The notes beneath the pieces are model-generated. The model had not been told where the DNA came from. It did not search any database and saw only the letters and a program-made list of their open reading frames with translations. A program made the translations under genes and the position numbers. Of a stretch of 64,000 nt of DNA, positions 9,291-19,441 are shown piece after piece. Origin of the DNA: Marinilactibacillus sp. Marseille-P9653. Its GTDB lineage: Bacteria; Bacillota; Bacilli; Lactobacillales; Carnobacteriaceae_A. Within the stretch, counting starts at the first letter, position 1. Each line of letters begins with the position of its first letter. The stretch lies in assembly GCF_916618885.1 (NCBI RefSeq), contig NZ_CAKAKH010000001.1, positions 1,785,005-1,849,004 of the forward strand, read 5' to 3'.

Positions 9291-9719
9291 TTAATAATTA
9301 TTTGCTTTTCGATCAAGATAGCCTTGTAAAATCATTACTGCAGCCAACTTATCGATTACTTGTTTTCTTTTTTTCCGAGACGCATTTCCTTCTTCTATCA
9401 GCATGCGGTTAGCTTGCATTGTGGTCAATCGCTCATCCTGATATTCGACAGGTAATCCGAATGTCTCTTCTAACAGTTTACCATATTCAAGCGAGGCTTC
9501 TGCTCTTGGACCTATTGAACTATCCATATTTTTTGGTAAACCTACGATAAAACGCTCTACTTCATAAGATTCAGTGAGTTCTTTCATACGTTCAATCCCG
9601 TAATCACCTTTATCTTCATTGATTTTGATGATTTCAATACCTTGTGCTGTCCACCCAAGCGGATCACTAACGGCAATTCCAATTGTTCTAGATCCGACAT
9701 CTAATCCCATTACACGCAT
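9291..9719 (-). CDS. ruvX: RuvX/YqgF, Holliday junction resolvase-like 16S rRNA processing nuclease
   Basis: RNase H-fold protein of 142 residues. In E. coli YqgF acts in maturation of the 16S rRNA 5' end; the Holliday junction resolvase label is older inference. Seen here are the N-terminal [15 protein letters not shown] with its active-site Asp, the VGLPKNMD segment, and [15 protein letters not shown] with acidic residues. It follows ireB by 3 bases and precedes yrzB by 15, an arrangement conserved in Firmicutes. Confidence 0.94.
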   Translation of the reverse strand: MRVMGLDVGSRTIGIAVSDPLGWTAQGIEIIKINEDKGDYGIERMKELTESYEVERFIVGLPKNMDSSIGPRAEASLEYGKLLEETFGLPVEYQDERLTTMQANRMLIEEGNASRKKRKQVIDKLAAVMILQGYLDRKANNY

Positions 9720-9722
9720 GAT

Positions 9723-9980
9723 TTATTTGTCACTTTCTAGATATTTAGTCATTAATTCTTCTAAAATTTCGTCACGTTCGTGTCGTTTGATCAAATTTCT
9801 AGCGTCATGATGTCTTGGTATATAAGCTGGGTCACCGGAAAGTAGATAGCCAACGATTTGATTGATCGGGTTGTACCCCTTTTCTTCAAGTGCTTTATAT
9901 ACAATTCTCAAAGTATCCTCTACGTTGTGTTCTTGATTGTTACCTACACTAAAGCGTACTGTATGATCGTTTGAAGTCAT
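9723..9980 (-). CDS. ireB: IreB family regulatory phosphoprotein
   Basis: An 85-residue cytosolic protein of the IreB (DUF965, YrzL) family. In Enterococcus faecalis it is a substrate of the Ser/Thr kinase IreK and negatively regulates cephalosporin resistance. The N-terminal TSNDHTVRF region holds the Thr residues phosphorylated in that homologue. The core [18 protein letters not shown] is the family signature. The ATG at 9980 has GGAGGGAG in front; an in-frame TTG upstream does not. It is the first gene of ireB-ruvX-yrzB. Confidence 0.94.
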   Translation of the reverse strand: MTSNDHTVRFSVGNNQEHNVEDTLRIVYKALEEKGYNPINQIVGYLLSGDPAYIPRHHDARNLIKRHERDEILEELMTKYLESDK

Positions 9981-10048
9981 AAATCTCCCTCCGTACTTCA
10001 TAAGCAAATCCTTTAATTTTTGTCTTCGTATAAAGCTTATGTGTTATT

Positions 10049-10077
10049 ATTTTACAAGAAATTCAATAAAAGTACAA
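10049..10077 (-). promoter_or_regulatory. Promoter of ireB-ruvX-yrzB
   Basis: TTGTAC and TAAAAT with a 17-bp spacer on the minus strand, about 70 bp before the ireB start codon. Confidence 0.65.
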
Positions 10078-10111
10078 TGACCAATAAACGGTTTGCCTAT
10101 TATATAGTGAA

Positions 10112-10152
10112 ATCAAGAAATCCCTTTATTTCATATTATTCAAAGGGATTTT
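10112..10152 (-). terminator. Probable alaS terminator
   Basis: Arms GAAATCCCTTT and AAAGGGATTTT around a 14-base loop. The minus-strand T tract is interrupted, so it may be leaky. Confidence 0.6.
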
Positions 10153-10188
10153 CTAAACTACATGCCTAGAAAGATGTTTTTGATTCAT

Positions 10189-12834
10189 TTATTGGTTTTC
10201 TAGAATCCAGTTTTGCACAGCACTTAGAGCATCTGCAAGTCCTTCTGGATTTTTACCACCAGCTTGAGCCATATCAGGGCGTCCGCCACCGCCACCGCCA
10301 ACTTTAGGAGCAATCGCTTTGATTAGATTTCCTGCTTTGAGTCCGGCAGATATAGCTTTATCGCTCATTGCAACAATCAAATTAACTTTATCTTCATTTT
10401 TCAATCCTAATACTAGTACATCTGAATAAGCTTCTTGCTTCCACTTATCTGCTAGTTGACGCAATTGATTCATGTCTTTAACCTGAACTTCTTGTGCTAT
10501 AAACGTCATTCCAGCTTCTTCTTCGATTTGTTTGAATACGTCATCCGCTTGAGCATTGGCCATTTTAGCATTCAATGACTCATTTTCTTGTTTAACTTCT
10601 TTCAATTCTGTTAATAATTGAGAAACCTTATTAGGCACTTCTTCAATCGTCTGAGCTTTAAGCATTGCACTTGTTTCTTGTAGTAATGCTAGCTGGCTTT
10701 CCATCCATCTATAATACCCTTCACTGGTTTTAGCAATGATTCTTCTTGTACCTGCTCCGATACCAGATTCCGATACGATTTTGAATAATCCGATATCTGA
10801 TGTATTTGAAACATGGGTGCCCCCACAAAATTCTTTGGAATATTCTCCAATCATTACAACGCGGACGCTATCGCCATATTTTTCTCCGAAAAGTGCCATT
10901 GCGCCAAGTTTTTTAGCTTCTTCAATTGAAGTCACCACAGTTGAAACTGAAAGTCCTTCAAAAATCTTTTGGTTCACGATTTCTTCCATCTGTTTTAATT
11001 CTTGGTCTGTTACTTGTCCAAAGTGAGTGAAGTCGAATCTTAACTGATCTGGTGTTACTAATGAACCCGCTTGATTAGCATGATCCCCAAGAACATCTTT
11101 AAGCGCTTGGTGCAATAAGTGTGTTGCTGTATGATTTCTTTCAATCAAGTTTCGACGATTACGATCAACTTCTAATGAATAGACTTCTCCTGTTTTCATT
11201 TCAGCTAATACGGTTGCTTCATGAAGTGGTTGTCCTGCTGGAGCTGATTTAACCGTTTCTATCTTAGCCACAACTTCTCCAGATTGATTTTTGATTTGAC
11301 CATTATCTCCAATTTGTCCACCTTTTTCAGCATAGAAAGGTGTTACATCGAATATAAGTCTAGCTTTATTACCAGAAGCGATTGTATCCTGAAAAGCTTC
11401 TTCAAACAATATAGTTTCAAGAGTCGCTTCGGACTGGATGTTGTTATACCCAATAAACTCACTATCTTTATCCAGAGAAGTTAGAAGATTACTTTGAACT
11501 GACATAGACCCTTCGTCACTTCGAGCAGATCTAGCACGTTCGCGCTGTTTCTCCATCTCTTTCTCAAATCCACTGATATCTACTGTTAACCCTTGTTCAT
11601 TCGCTACTTCTTCTGTTAACTCAATGGGGAAACCAAAGGTATCATATAACTGAAATGCATCTTCTCCACTAATAACCGTTTCTTGATTTTTTTGAATGTG
11701 CTCAGTGATTTCGTTAAGTCTTCCTAGACCTTCAGCTAGAGTCTCGTGGAATCGATCTTCTTCATTAGAAATGACTTTGGTAATAAAATCAGCCTTTTCT
11801 AGTACTTCAGGGTAGTGTTCTTGCATAATTTCGCCTACTACTGGAACTAGTTTGGTTAAGAACGGTTTTTCAATACCTAACTTACGGCCGTGCATAACAG
11901 CACGTCTGAGAAGGCGTCTTAAAACATATCCACGTCCTTCATTAGAAGGTAATGCGCCATCTCCAATCGCAAACGTAATTGCACGCACATGGTCTGCAAT
12001 CACTTTGAAACTCATTCCTTTGTTCTCTGCATCTGTATACGTTTTTCCAGAAATTTCTTCTACTTTTTGAATAATTGGCATAAACAAGTCTGTTTCAAAG
12101 TTTGTTGGCACATCTTGAACAACAGAAAGCATTCTTTCAAGTCCCATACCCGTATCAATATTTTTATTTGGAAGTGGGTCATAGGTATGATCAGGCTTAT
12201 GATTGAATTGAGAGAATACTAAGTTCCAGATTTCTAACCAGCGTTCATTTTCTCCTCCTGGATAGCTTTCAGGATCATCTTCTGACAAATCATTGTATTC
12301 AGGTCCGCGGTCATAAAAAATCTCTGAGTTAGGACCACAAGGACCTTCACCGATATCCCAGAAGTTACCTTCTTCTTCAACGATATGGTCTTCACCTAGC
12401 CCAACGACTTCTTTCCAAATTCTATACGCTTCTTTGTCGTCAGGATACACTGTTACATACAACTTTTCAGGATCCATATTCATCCATTTTTCACTTGTCA
12501 GAAATTCCCAAGCCCATTCGATTGCTTCTGTTTTGAAATAATCACCGATAGAAAAGTTGCCAAGCATTTCAAATAAAGTATGGTGTCTTGCTGTCTTACC
12601 AACATTTTCGATATCATTGGTACGAATACTTTTTTGTGAGCTTGCAAGTCTAGGGTTATCTGGTTTCACAGAACCATCAAAGTATTTTTTCATTGTAGCA
12701 ACCCCAGAATTGACCCATAATAGTGATGGATCTTCGATCGGTACTAAAGATGCACTTTTTTCAATTTTGTGATGTTTCTCTGCAAAAAAATCTAGATAGA
12801 GTTGTCTTAATTCAGAACTATTTACTTGTTTCAT
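10189..12834 (-). CDS. alaS: Alanyl-tRNA synthetase
   Basis: Charges tRNA-Ala and edits mischarged Ser and Gly. The 881-residue protein has the class II catalytic domain (LWVNSGVATMKKYF; RTNDIENVGKTARHHT), the editing domain with HTATHLLH and the zinc motif FCGGTH, and the C-Ala domain with a glycine-rich GGGGGGRPDMAQAGG stretch. The start at 12834 (MKQVNSSELRQLYL) fits homologues and has GAGAGGA upstream; 14 more codons upstream are not family-like. Expression is controlled by the T-box leader immediately upstream. Confidence 0.97.
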   Translation of the reverse strand: MKQVNSSELRQLYLDFFAEKHHKIEKSASLVPIEDPSLLWVNSGVATMKKYFDGSVKPDNPRLASSQKSIRTNDIENVGKTARHHTLFEMLGNFSIGDYFKTEAIEWAWEFLTSEKWMNMDPEKLYVTVYPDDKEAYRIWKEVVGLGEDHIVEEEGNFWDIGEGPCGPNSEIFYDRGPEYNDLSEDDPESYPGGENERWLEIWNLVFSQFNHKPDHTYDPLPNKNIDTGMGLERMLSVVQDVPTNFETDLFMPIIQKVEEISGKTYTDAENKGMSFKVIADHVRAITFAIGDGALPSNEGRGYVLRRLLRRAVMHGRKLGIEKPFLTKLVPVVGEIMQEHYPEVLEKADFITKVISNEEDRFHETLAEGLGRLNEITEHIQKNQETVISGEDAFQLYDTFGFPIELTEEVANEQGLTVDISGFEKEMEKQRERARSARSDEGSMSVQSNLLTSLDKDSEFIGYNNIQSEATLETILFEEAFQDTIASGNKARLIFDVTPFYAEKGGQIGDNGQIKNQSGEVVAKIETVKSAPAGQPLHEATVLAEMKTGEVYSLEVDRNRRNLIERNHTATHLLHQALKDVLGDHANQAGSLVTPDQLRFDFTHFGQVTDQELKQMEEIVNQKIFEGLSVSTVVTSIEEAKKLGAMALFGEKYGDSVRVVMIGEYSKEFCGGTHVSNTSDIGLFKIVSESGIGAGTRRIIAKTSEGYYRWMESQLALLQETSAMLKAQTIEEVPNKVSQLLTELKEVKQENESLNAKMANAQADDVFKQIEEEAGMTFIAQEVQVKDMNQLRQLADKWKQEAYSDVLVLGLKNEDKVNLIVAMSDKAISAGLKAGNLIKAIAPKVGGGGGGRPDMAQAGGKNPEGLADALSAVQNWILENQ

Positions 12835-12872
12835 TTTCAAATCTGTCCTCTCGTCTTTTAACTTTTGATCAC

Positions 12873-13111
12873 ACAAAAAAACTGACTAAAGAACACTGCT
12901 CACAAGGACGTATTACACGCGGTACCACCTCGTTTGCAATGACTTTACTCAGTTTGTCATTACCTCTTAAGTCTTGTTAACGCCAAGAAAGCGGTATGAT
13001 TTCTCACACAGTACAATAGGGAGCAGTTAAAGGTTTGCTATGATTCTTTTTCACCAAGACAAGAATCTCTCTTAAATAGCATTTTCATCAACTATATCCT
13101 ATAGTTTCGTT
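12873..13111 (-). promoter_or_regulatory. T-box riboswitch of alaS
   Basis: The conserved T-box sequence (GAGGTGGTACCGCG on the minus strand, near 12926-12940) precedes a T run at 12874-12880. A stem I can be folded with base helix CTATAGG/CCTAT and a candidate Ala specifier GCT at 13022-13024. The terminator arms appear to be ACTGAGTAAAG upstream of the T-box and CTTTAGTCAGT before the T run, so the terminator would enclose the antiterminator region. Uncharged tRNA-Ala is expected to favour read-through into alaS. Confidence 0.88.
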
Positions 13112-13117
13112 AAAATG

Positions 13118-13146
13118 AGTATAGCCTAGTTTTCAAATACAGTCAA
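13118..13146 (-). promoter_or_regulatory. Promoter of alaS T-box transcript
   Basis: TTGACT and TATACT with a 17-bp spacer on the minus strand, directly before the T-box stem I. Confidence 0.8.
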
Positions 13147-13156
13147 TACTTGCTGA

Positions 13157-13184
13157 AAATCTAGACTGTTTATCAAACAATCTT
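13157..13184 (-). terminator. Weak terminator after yitT-like gene
   Basis: Arms AGACTGTTT and AAACAATCT with a 3-base loop; the T tract is poor. Confidence 0.4.
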
Positions 13185-13193
13185 TAAGTGTAT

Positions 13194-14075
13194 TTACAGC
13201 ATCGGTTCGTCTACATTGAATTGTTTATGAAGAGAAAATCCTCTACCCAACACTTCACTTGCACTCATTGCAACAACAAATGCATCCGGATCAACTTCCA
13301 ACACCGTTTCTTTCAAGAGTGTGAACTCTCTTTCTTGTATGACAACCATTAGCATATCTTTTTCTGTATTTCCATATCCCCCACGTACACCAAGATTCGT
13401 TACACCTCTTTGTAGAGTATGCAAGACTTCTTGTTTGATTGCTTTTGGATTATCAGAAATAATAAAGATATTTTTGTTTCGATTGAAACCAAGCTGCACC
13501 AAGTCAATCGTTCTTGAAATGATAAATAAAGCAATCAGTGAATACATAACTGTTTCTGGATCAAATACAATTAATGCGAAGAAAATCACTGCTCCATCTA
13601 CCAAGACAGTACTCAACCCAAATTGAAGGCGAGCGTATTTATATAAAATCTGAACAATAATACTTGTTCCGCCAGTTGTGGCCTTAGCACGAAATACAAT
13701 CCCTAATCCTAGTCCTGTGAATACTCCACCAAAAATAGCTGCTAGTAAAGGGTCATTTGTGAGAGGGCTTAAATCTTCAAGGAAAATTAGATAAAAAGGT
13801 AGTAACATGCTTCCAAGAATCGTTTTGTATCCTGCGGCTTTACCAAGTAGTGCAAAACATAATATTAGTAAGGGAATATTGACCGCATACTGAAAAACTG
13901 CTGGAGTCCATCCATAAAGGTTATTGGCTATAATCGATAGCCCTGTTATCCCTCCAGATACAATTTCATTTGGTAATAAAAACACTTGGAAAGAAACCGC
14001 CGTAATCAAGCATCCAATCACGATATAAACATAATCGACTGCACTTAAAGTAAATCGTCTTGCCATTTTTAGCAT
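13194..14075 (-). CDS. YitT family membrane protein
   Basis: A 293-residue protein with about five N-terminal transmembrane helices (YitT_membrane/DUF161) and a C-terminal soluble DUF2179 domain from about residue 205. Family members are of unknown function; some are proposed transporters. Visible family features are FLLPNEIVSGGITGLSII, the AKATTGGTSII segment after the fourth helix, and the C-terminal RGVTNLGVRGGYG. The ATG at 14075 has GAGGAGG 6 bases upstream; the longer frame from 14126 has no such site. It is divergent from the lipid kinase gene. Confidence 0.9.
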   Translation of the reverse strand: MLKMARRFTLSAVDYVYIVIGCLITAVSFQVFLLPNEIVSGGITGLSIIANNLYGWTPAVFQYAVNIPLLILCFALLGKAAGYKTILGSMLLPFYLIFLEDLSPLTNDPLLAAIFGGVFTGLGLGIVFRAKATTGGTSIIVQILYKYARLQFGLSTVLVDGAVIFFALIVFDPETVMYSLIALFIISRTIDLVQLGFNRNKNIFIISDNPKAIKQEVLHTLQRGVTNLGVRGGYGNTEKDMLMVVIQEREFTLLKETVLEVDPDAFVVAMSASEVLGRGFSLHKQFNVDEPML

Positions 14076-14178
14076 ATCATTCCTCCTCAATTCGTTAGTA
14101 ACTCGAATCATTCTATCATTATGCAAATCACTTTCTCAACCCTGTTTGCGGATTCATGAGTATTTTATCATAGTAGGG

Positions 14179-14206
14179 TTTACAAAGACCTTGGATACCG
14201 TATACT
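14179..14206 (+). promoter_or_regulatory. Promoter of lipid kinase gene
   Basis: TTTACA and TATACT with a 16-bp spacer, 28 bp before the start codon. Confidence 0.6.
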
Positions 14207-14234
14207 ACTGTTATATAAAGAATGGAGTGATTCC

Positions 14235-15146
14235 ATGAATACAAATCTACAGTTTACTTACATACTAAACGAACATTCTCGAAATGGTCATAAAGCTTTG
14301 AAGCAGATTAAACAGTACTCTGACGAACTAGATTATACTTATACTGTTCACAAAACTCAATATCCTGGTCATGCTTTCGAATTAGCTCGTTCGCTTGCTC
14401 CTAAGTTATCAACCCATAATCTTCTAGTAGTGGTTGGTGGAGATGGTACACTTAGTGAAGTCATTAATGGATTAGAATCAAAAAATGCTGACTGCCCTAT
14501 TGGCTATATTCCAACAGGTTCTGGAAATGATTTTGCTCGTTCTCATAACATTCCTCTGACAATTCAGGCATCTATTCAATATATGCTTCAAACAACTAAA
14601 CCTAGACAACTTGATATCATTGAAATTCAACATAAACATAGGCGCTCATATGCTTTAAATAGTTTTGGGGTTGGAATTGACGGAATGGTTATCCATTCGT
14701 TAGCTGAATCGAAATTAAAAAACCTCATTGGTAATGCAGCTTATTTTAGTTCGATTCTATATGCCTACTTTAAGCAAAGACCCTTCAATATCAGTATAGA
14801 TGCGGGTAAGCATTCTTTGGAATTCTCAAATATATTACTGGCTGTCTGCGTGAATCATCGATTTTTCGGTGGAGGAATTCCGATTCATCCAAAAGCCGAT
14901 CCAACTGATAGTGTATTTGAGCTAGTGATTGCTGAAAAAGTGTCTTTTAGCGAACTTTTGTCTTTGCTAATTAGAGTCATCTTAAAAAAAGACCACCTTG
15001 CTCATAAAAAAATGCATGTTGTTAAAGTAGCAGATTACGCTATAAACATACAGTCTCATCAATACGGACAACATGATGGTGAGTTAAAAGAATTTTATGG
15101 CGATTACACCATTTCAAGCAAAAAAAGAGCCTTCTGGATTCGTTAA
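14235..15146 (+). CDS. Diacylglycerol kinase-family lipid kinase (YegS/BmrU type)
   Basis: Soluble lipid kinase fold protein of 303 residues, the usual length for DgkB/BmrU/YtlR relatives. The nucleotide-binding motif VVGGDGTLSEVING lies near residue 73, and the second signature PTGSGNDFARS follows. C-terminal CVNHRFFGGGIPIHPKA and DGE segments complete the DAGK catalytic and accessory domains. The substrate may be diacylglycerol or another lipid; DgkB identity is possible but unproven. GGAGTGA precedes the ATG. It is convergent with recD2 across a strong terminator. Confidence 0.88.
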   Translation: MNTNLQFTYILNEHSRNGHKALKQIKQYSDELDYTYTVHKTQYPGHAFELARSLAPKLSTHNLLVVVGGDGTLSEVINGLESKNADCPIGYIPTGSGNDFARSHNIPLTIQASIQYMLQTTKPRQLDIIEIQHKHRRSYALNSFGVGIDGMVIHSLAESKLKNLIGNAAYFSSILYAYFKQRPFNISIDAGKHSLEFSNILLAVCVNHRFFGGGIPIHPKADPTDSVFELVIAEKVSFSELLSLLIRVILKKDHLAHKKMHVVKVADYAINIQSHQYGQHDGELKEFYGDYTISSKKRAFWIR

Positions 15147-15160
15147 AATATGGTAATGAC

Positions 15161-15204
15161 TAAACGCCTAAGAAGGCTCAAAATCGTCTTCTTAGGCGTT
15201 TATT
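15161..15204. terminator. Bidirectional terminator between lipid kinase gene and recD2
   Basis: Arms AAACGCCTAAGAAG and CTTCTTAGGCGTTT with a 12-base loop. It serves both convergent genes. Confidence 0.9.
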
Positions 15205-17638
15205 ATTCTCTATAAGGTGTTATACCAACCATTCCGATAAGCGGATCTACTTCATTGTTATCAACCATATCTGGAGTAAGGTATGTAGATTGCTTTTCAG
15301 TCTGATTATCTTGTTCTTTAGTCTCTTCAACCATTGTGAACTCTTCAGACTCTTCAATACTTAAAGGATCTTCCGCTAGTAATCTTTCTTTTAACGTCGT
15401 TTTTCTCAGCATACTTGTAGAGTGTAAACTACTTCTATAGGCTTCTTCTTCTCCACATAAAATCAGGATTTGACTGGCACGTGTGATCGCGGTATAGAGT
15501 AAGTCTTTCTTCAACATTCTACGGTAGCCATTGACCATCGGCAAGATGACCATCTTATACTCGCTCCCTTGGGCTTTATGGATAGAACAGCAGTATGCGA
15601 GCGTGATTTTATTCCATTCATTTCTGAGGTAGGTTACTTCATTTCCCTCAAAATCAATAACCAGATTGTCCGTCTTTGTTTCTGATTCTTTAGCTGGAAT
15701 AATTCCTGTAATCATCCCCATATCCCCATTGAACACATTTCTTTCAGGGTCATTGACGAGTTGCAGTACTTTGTCGCCGATTCTATAGACACTGTCTACG
15801 AATTTCATTTCTTTTTTTTCACCATTTGGATTTGGATTAAATAAATCTTGTAAATGCTTATTCAATGTATTGATACCTGCAGGACCTTTATACATGGGCG
15901 CTAAGACCTGTATATCTTGAGCCGAAAAGCCTTTTTCAATCGCTCTTGATACAACTTGTGTGATAACATCCAGTACTTTATTGGTTGAACAGGGGAAAAA
16001 GCTACGATCGCTTTTCTTTTCTCTGAAATCGTCTGGTAGTTTGTTTTCCTTGATACTATGGGCTAGAGGAATAATGGAAGAATCATTTCCCTGACGATAA
16101 ATATCTTTTAATTCTTTCTGTGGTACAACGTCACTTTCAAGAAAGTCTCTTAAAACTTGACCCGGTCCTACAGAGGGGAGTTGGTCTTTATCTCCAACCA
16201 TTATCACCTGCATATCGCTTGGAACAGCTTTGAAAAGCTGATAAGCAAGCCAGGTATCGACCATTGACATCTCGTCGATTACGAGTAGTTTTCCTTTAAG
16301 ATTGCGATCATGATCACCCAGATCTTCTTCATCATCTGTAGCCGTCAACCCGAGTAGTCTGTGAATGGTAGAGGCGGGCAATCCAGTTGTTTCTTTCATA
16401 CGTTTGGCTGCTCTTCCTGTGGGGGCCGCTAGTAGAATAGGATAGGCTTCATCTTTGTACTCATTCGGGTCAAGTGACAAATCATTCAATTCAGCAAAAA
16501 GTGTCACAATACCATTTAATACGGTCGTTTTTCCAGTACCTGGTCCACCTGTAAGTAAAAAGACAGGTGATTTAAGCGCTTCTTCAATGGCGTTCTTCTG
16601 AGAATCTCCATAGGTAATACCCATTGTTTTTTCCAGTTTTATGAGTTTTTTGTGGATAGACTTTTTTGAATGAGCAATCTCACTAGCATGCTCGATGAGT
16701 CTTTCTACTGATGTTGCGATTCCCCACTCAGATGCATACAAGGAAGGAATATAAAAGCGGTCTTCATCTTGAATGATTTCTTGGTTTTGAACCAGCTCAA
16801 TGATATTGTCCGCAGCGATTTCCGGATCAATAATAAATGGTCGGCTTTCTTCAAGCACCTGTATGGTTTTTTGAAGAAGTGGTTTGCTAGAAGCATATGT
16901 ATCTCCATCACTTAATGTAAGTTCTTGAATAGAATACAAAATACTTGCCTGAATTCTAGCAGGTGCATCCGACTTGATTCCAATCTCTTCGGCAATCAAA
17001 TCTGCACGGTTAAATCCAATTCCTTCGATTTCTTTTATTAACTGGTAAGGATTCTCCTGAATAACCGATAAGGTTTTGCCTTCGTATTTCTGATAGACCT
17101 TATAAGCTAACTGATTTCCTAGTCCGTATTTATTTAAAGCGAGGACGACTCTTTGCATCCCTTGTTCTTTATCAAGAACGTCCATGATCATTTGTTTTTT
17201 TGTTTGATTCAAACCCGGGACTCGGTCAAGTTGATTTGGGTCATCTAAAATCAAATCTAAGACACCCTCACCCAATGTATCTACAATGGTTTCCGCCGTT
17301 TTCTTTCCAACACCTTTGAATCGACTACTGGATAAGTATGAGACAACGGCTTGACCACTTGAAGGTTGTTCTTTTGCATAACGATCCGCTAAGAATTGAA
17401 GCCCATACTTTGGATGCTCCGTAAGTTTTCCAAAAAAACGATAACTTTCCCCTTCATGCACTTGTCCAAAACTACCAGTAACGACTACTTGCGTGCTGTC
17501 ATACGTAGTATTTGTCTCTGTAACAGACACGAGCATAACCTTGAAAAAGTTCGAAGGACTGGAGAAATAAATAGCCATAACTTCTCCGTTGATGTAATTC
17601 TCTTGATGATCTTCTAATTGAAGCGTTTCTTCTTCCAT
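15203..17638 (-). CDS. recD2: RecD2 family ATP-dependent 5'-3' DNA helicase
   Basis: SF1B helicase of 811 residues, unlinked to RecBC. The N-terminal OB-like and helix-hairpin-helix region (about residues 1-330) is followed by Walker A GGPGTGKTT near residue 363, Walker B VIDEMSMVD, GDKDQLPSVGPG (motif III) and the C-terminal motif with SIHKAQGSE. In B. subtilis RecD2 acts in replication fork maintenance and repair. Two ATGs stand in tandem; the second (17638) is 6 bases from AGGAGG and the first only 3, so I prefer the second. The C-terminal 70 residues are acidic and low in complexity. Confidence 0.95.
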   Translation of the reverse strand: MEEETLQLEDHQENYINGEVMAIYFSSPSNFFKVMLVSVTETNTTYDSTQVVVTGSFGQVHEGESYRFFGKLTEHPKYGLQFLADRYAKEQPSSGQAVVSYLSSSRFKGVGKKTAETIVDTLGEGVLDLILDDPNQLDRVPGLNQTKKQMIMDVLDKEQGMQRVVLALNKYGLGNQLAYKVYQKYEGKTLSVIQENPYQLIKEIEGIGFNRADLIAEEIGIKSDAPARIQASILYSIQELTLSDGDTYASSKPLLQKTIQVLEESRPFIIDPEIAADNIIELVQNQEIIQDEDRFYIPSLYASEWGIATSVERLIEHASEIAHSKKSIHKKLIKLEKTMGITYGDSQKNAIEEALKSPVFLLTGGPGTGKTTVLNGIVTLFAELNDLSLDPNEYKDEAYPILLAAPTGRAAKRMKETTGLPASTIHRLLGLTATDDEEDLGDHDRNLKGKLLVIDEMSMVDTWLAYQLFKAVPSDMQVIMVGDKDQLPSVGPGQVLRDFLESDVVPQKELKDIYRQGNDSSIIPLAHSIKENKLPDDFREKKSDRSFFPCSTNKVLDVITQVVSRAIEKGFSAQDIQVLAPMYKGPAGINTLNKHLQDLFNPNPNGEKKEMKFVDSVYRIGDKVLQLVNDPERNVFNGDMGMITGIIPAKESETKTDNLVIDFEGNEVTYLRNEWNKITLAYCCSIHKAQGSEYKMVILPMVNGYRRMLKKDLLYTAITRASQILILCGEEEAYRSSLHSTSMLRKTTLKERLLAEDPLSIEESEEFTMVEETKEQDNQTEKQSTYLTPDMVDNNEVDPLIGMVGITPYRE

Positions 17639-17724
17639 CATATCCCTCCTCGTTTTCGCTTTTACTATTTTATCGAAATCGCAGCTGTTTTTCTAGTGCC
17701 TGACTTAAATCAGTATACACTAAA

Positions 17725-17768
17725 ATAAAAAAGGAGATAGATGGCTGTCCATTTATCTCCTTTCTTAT
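17725..17768 (-). terminator. mnmA terminator
   Basis: Arms AAGGAGATAGATGG and CCATTTATCTCCTT with a 4-base loop, followed on the minus strand by a T run. Confidence 0.9.
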
Positions 17769-17786
17769 TTAGTTATTTAACTGTTG

Positions 17787-18926
<1,140 letters not shown>

Positions 18927-18983
18927 TCAGTTTAGATTCTGAACTATACACGAATTGAAGGTTCGTAAGTTTCAGTCTATATC

Positions 18984-19011
18984 ATTATACTTACTTAAAA
19001 GAAGAAATCAA
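18984..19011 (-). promoter_or_regulatory. Promoter of mnmA
   Basis: TTGATT and a perfect TATAAT with a 16-bp spacer on the minus strand, about 70 bp before mnmA. Confidence 0.65.
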
Positions 19012-19057
19012 GTTGTTTAAAAGTATTTTAATCTGATAAGACTGCTTTGATGATTGT

Positions 19058-19399
19058 TTATGCTTTTTCTAGCACAGACTCTTCTACAAAAGTACTTAAA
19101 ATATTTTCAACCATCAATTGAGCTTGTTTAAGGTCAGTGTCTTTAAAAATGTCGATCTTTTTTAAGCCATTTGCTGTAACCGTTACAAGCTTTAGTTCTT
19201 TTAAATCTTTTGAGATTGTGATTTTTAATTTAGGTGCTGTTTTTTCTGAAATCACGCTACTTAACGTTCTTTCATACTGAAAAGACCCATTTTTAGTTTC
19301 AGTAAATCCGTGGTCTTTTAAAGTATACCTTTTTGCCTGGTCATTCACTTTATACTGATCCTTGCTTCCTGTTAAACTGTCGATTGGTTTAGTGGCCAT
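19058..19399 (-). CDS. DUF1831 domain-containing protein
   Basis: Cytosolic protein of 113 residues matching the DUF1831 family found next to cysteine desulfurase genes in lactic acid bacteria. Function is unknown. Position between the desulfurase and mnmA suggests a role in sulfur delivery or regulation, which is inference. No cysteines are present, so it is not itself a persulfide carrier. AAGGAG is 7 bases before the ATG. It follows the desulfurase by 42 bases and is probably co-transcribed with it. Confidence 0.82.
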   Translation of the reverse strand: MATKPIDSLTGSKDQYKVNDQAKRYTLKDHGFTETKNGSFQYERTLSSVISEKTAPKLKITISKDLKELKLVTVTANGLKKIDIFKDTDLKQAQLMVENILSTFVEESVLEKA

Positions 19400-19441
19400 T
19401 TTACGTTCTCCTTATCACTAAAATTCATTTTCCTTTTGTGC

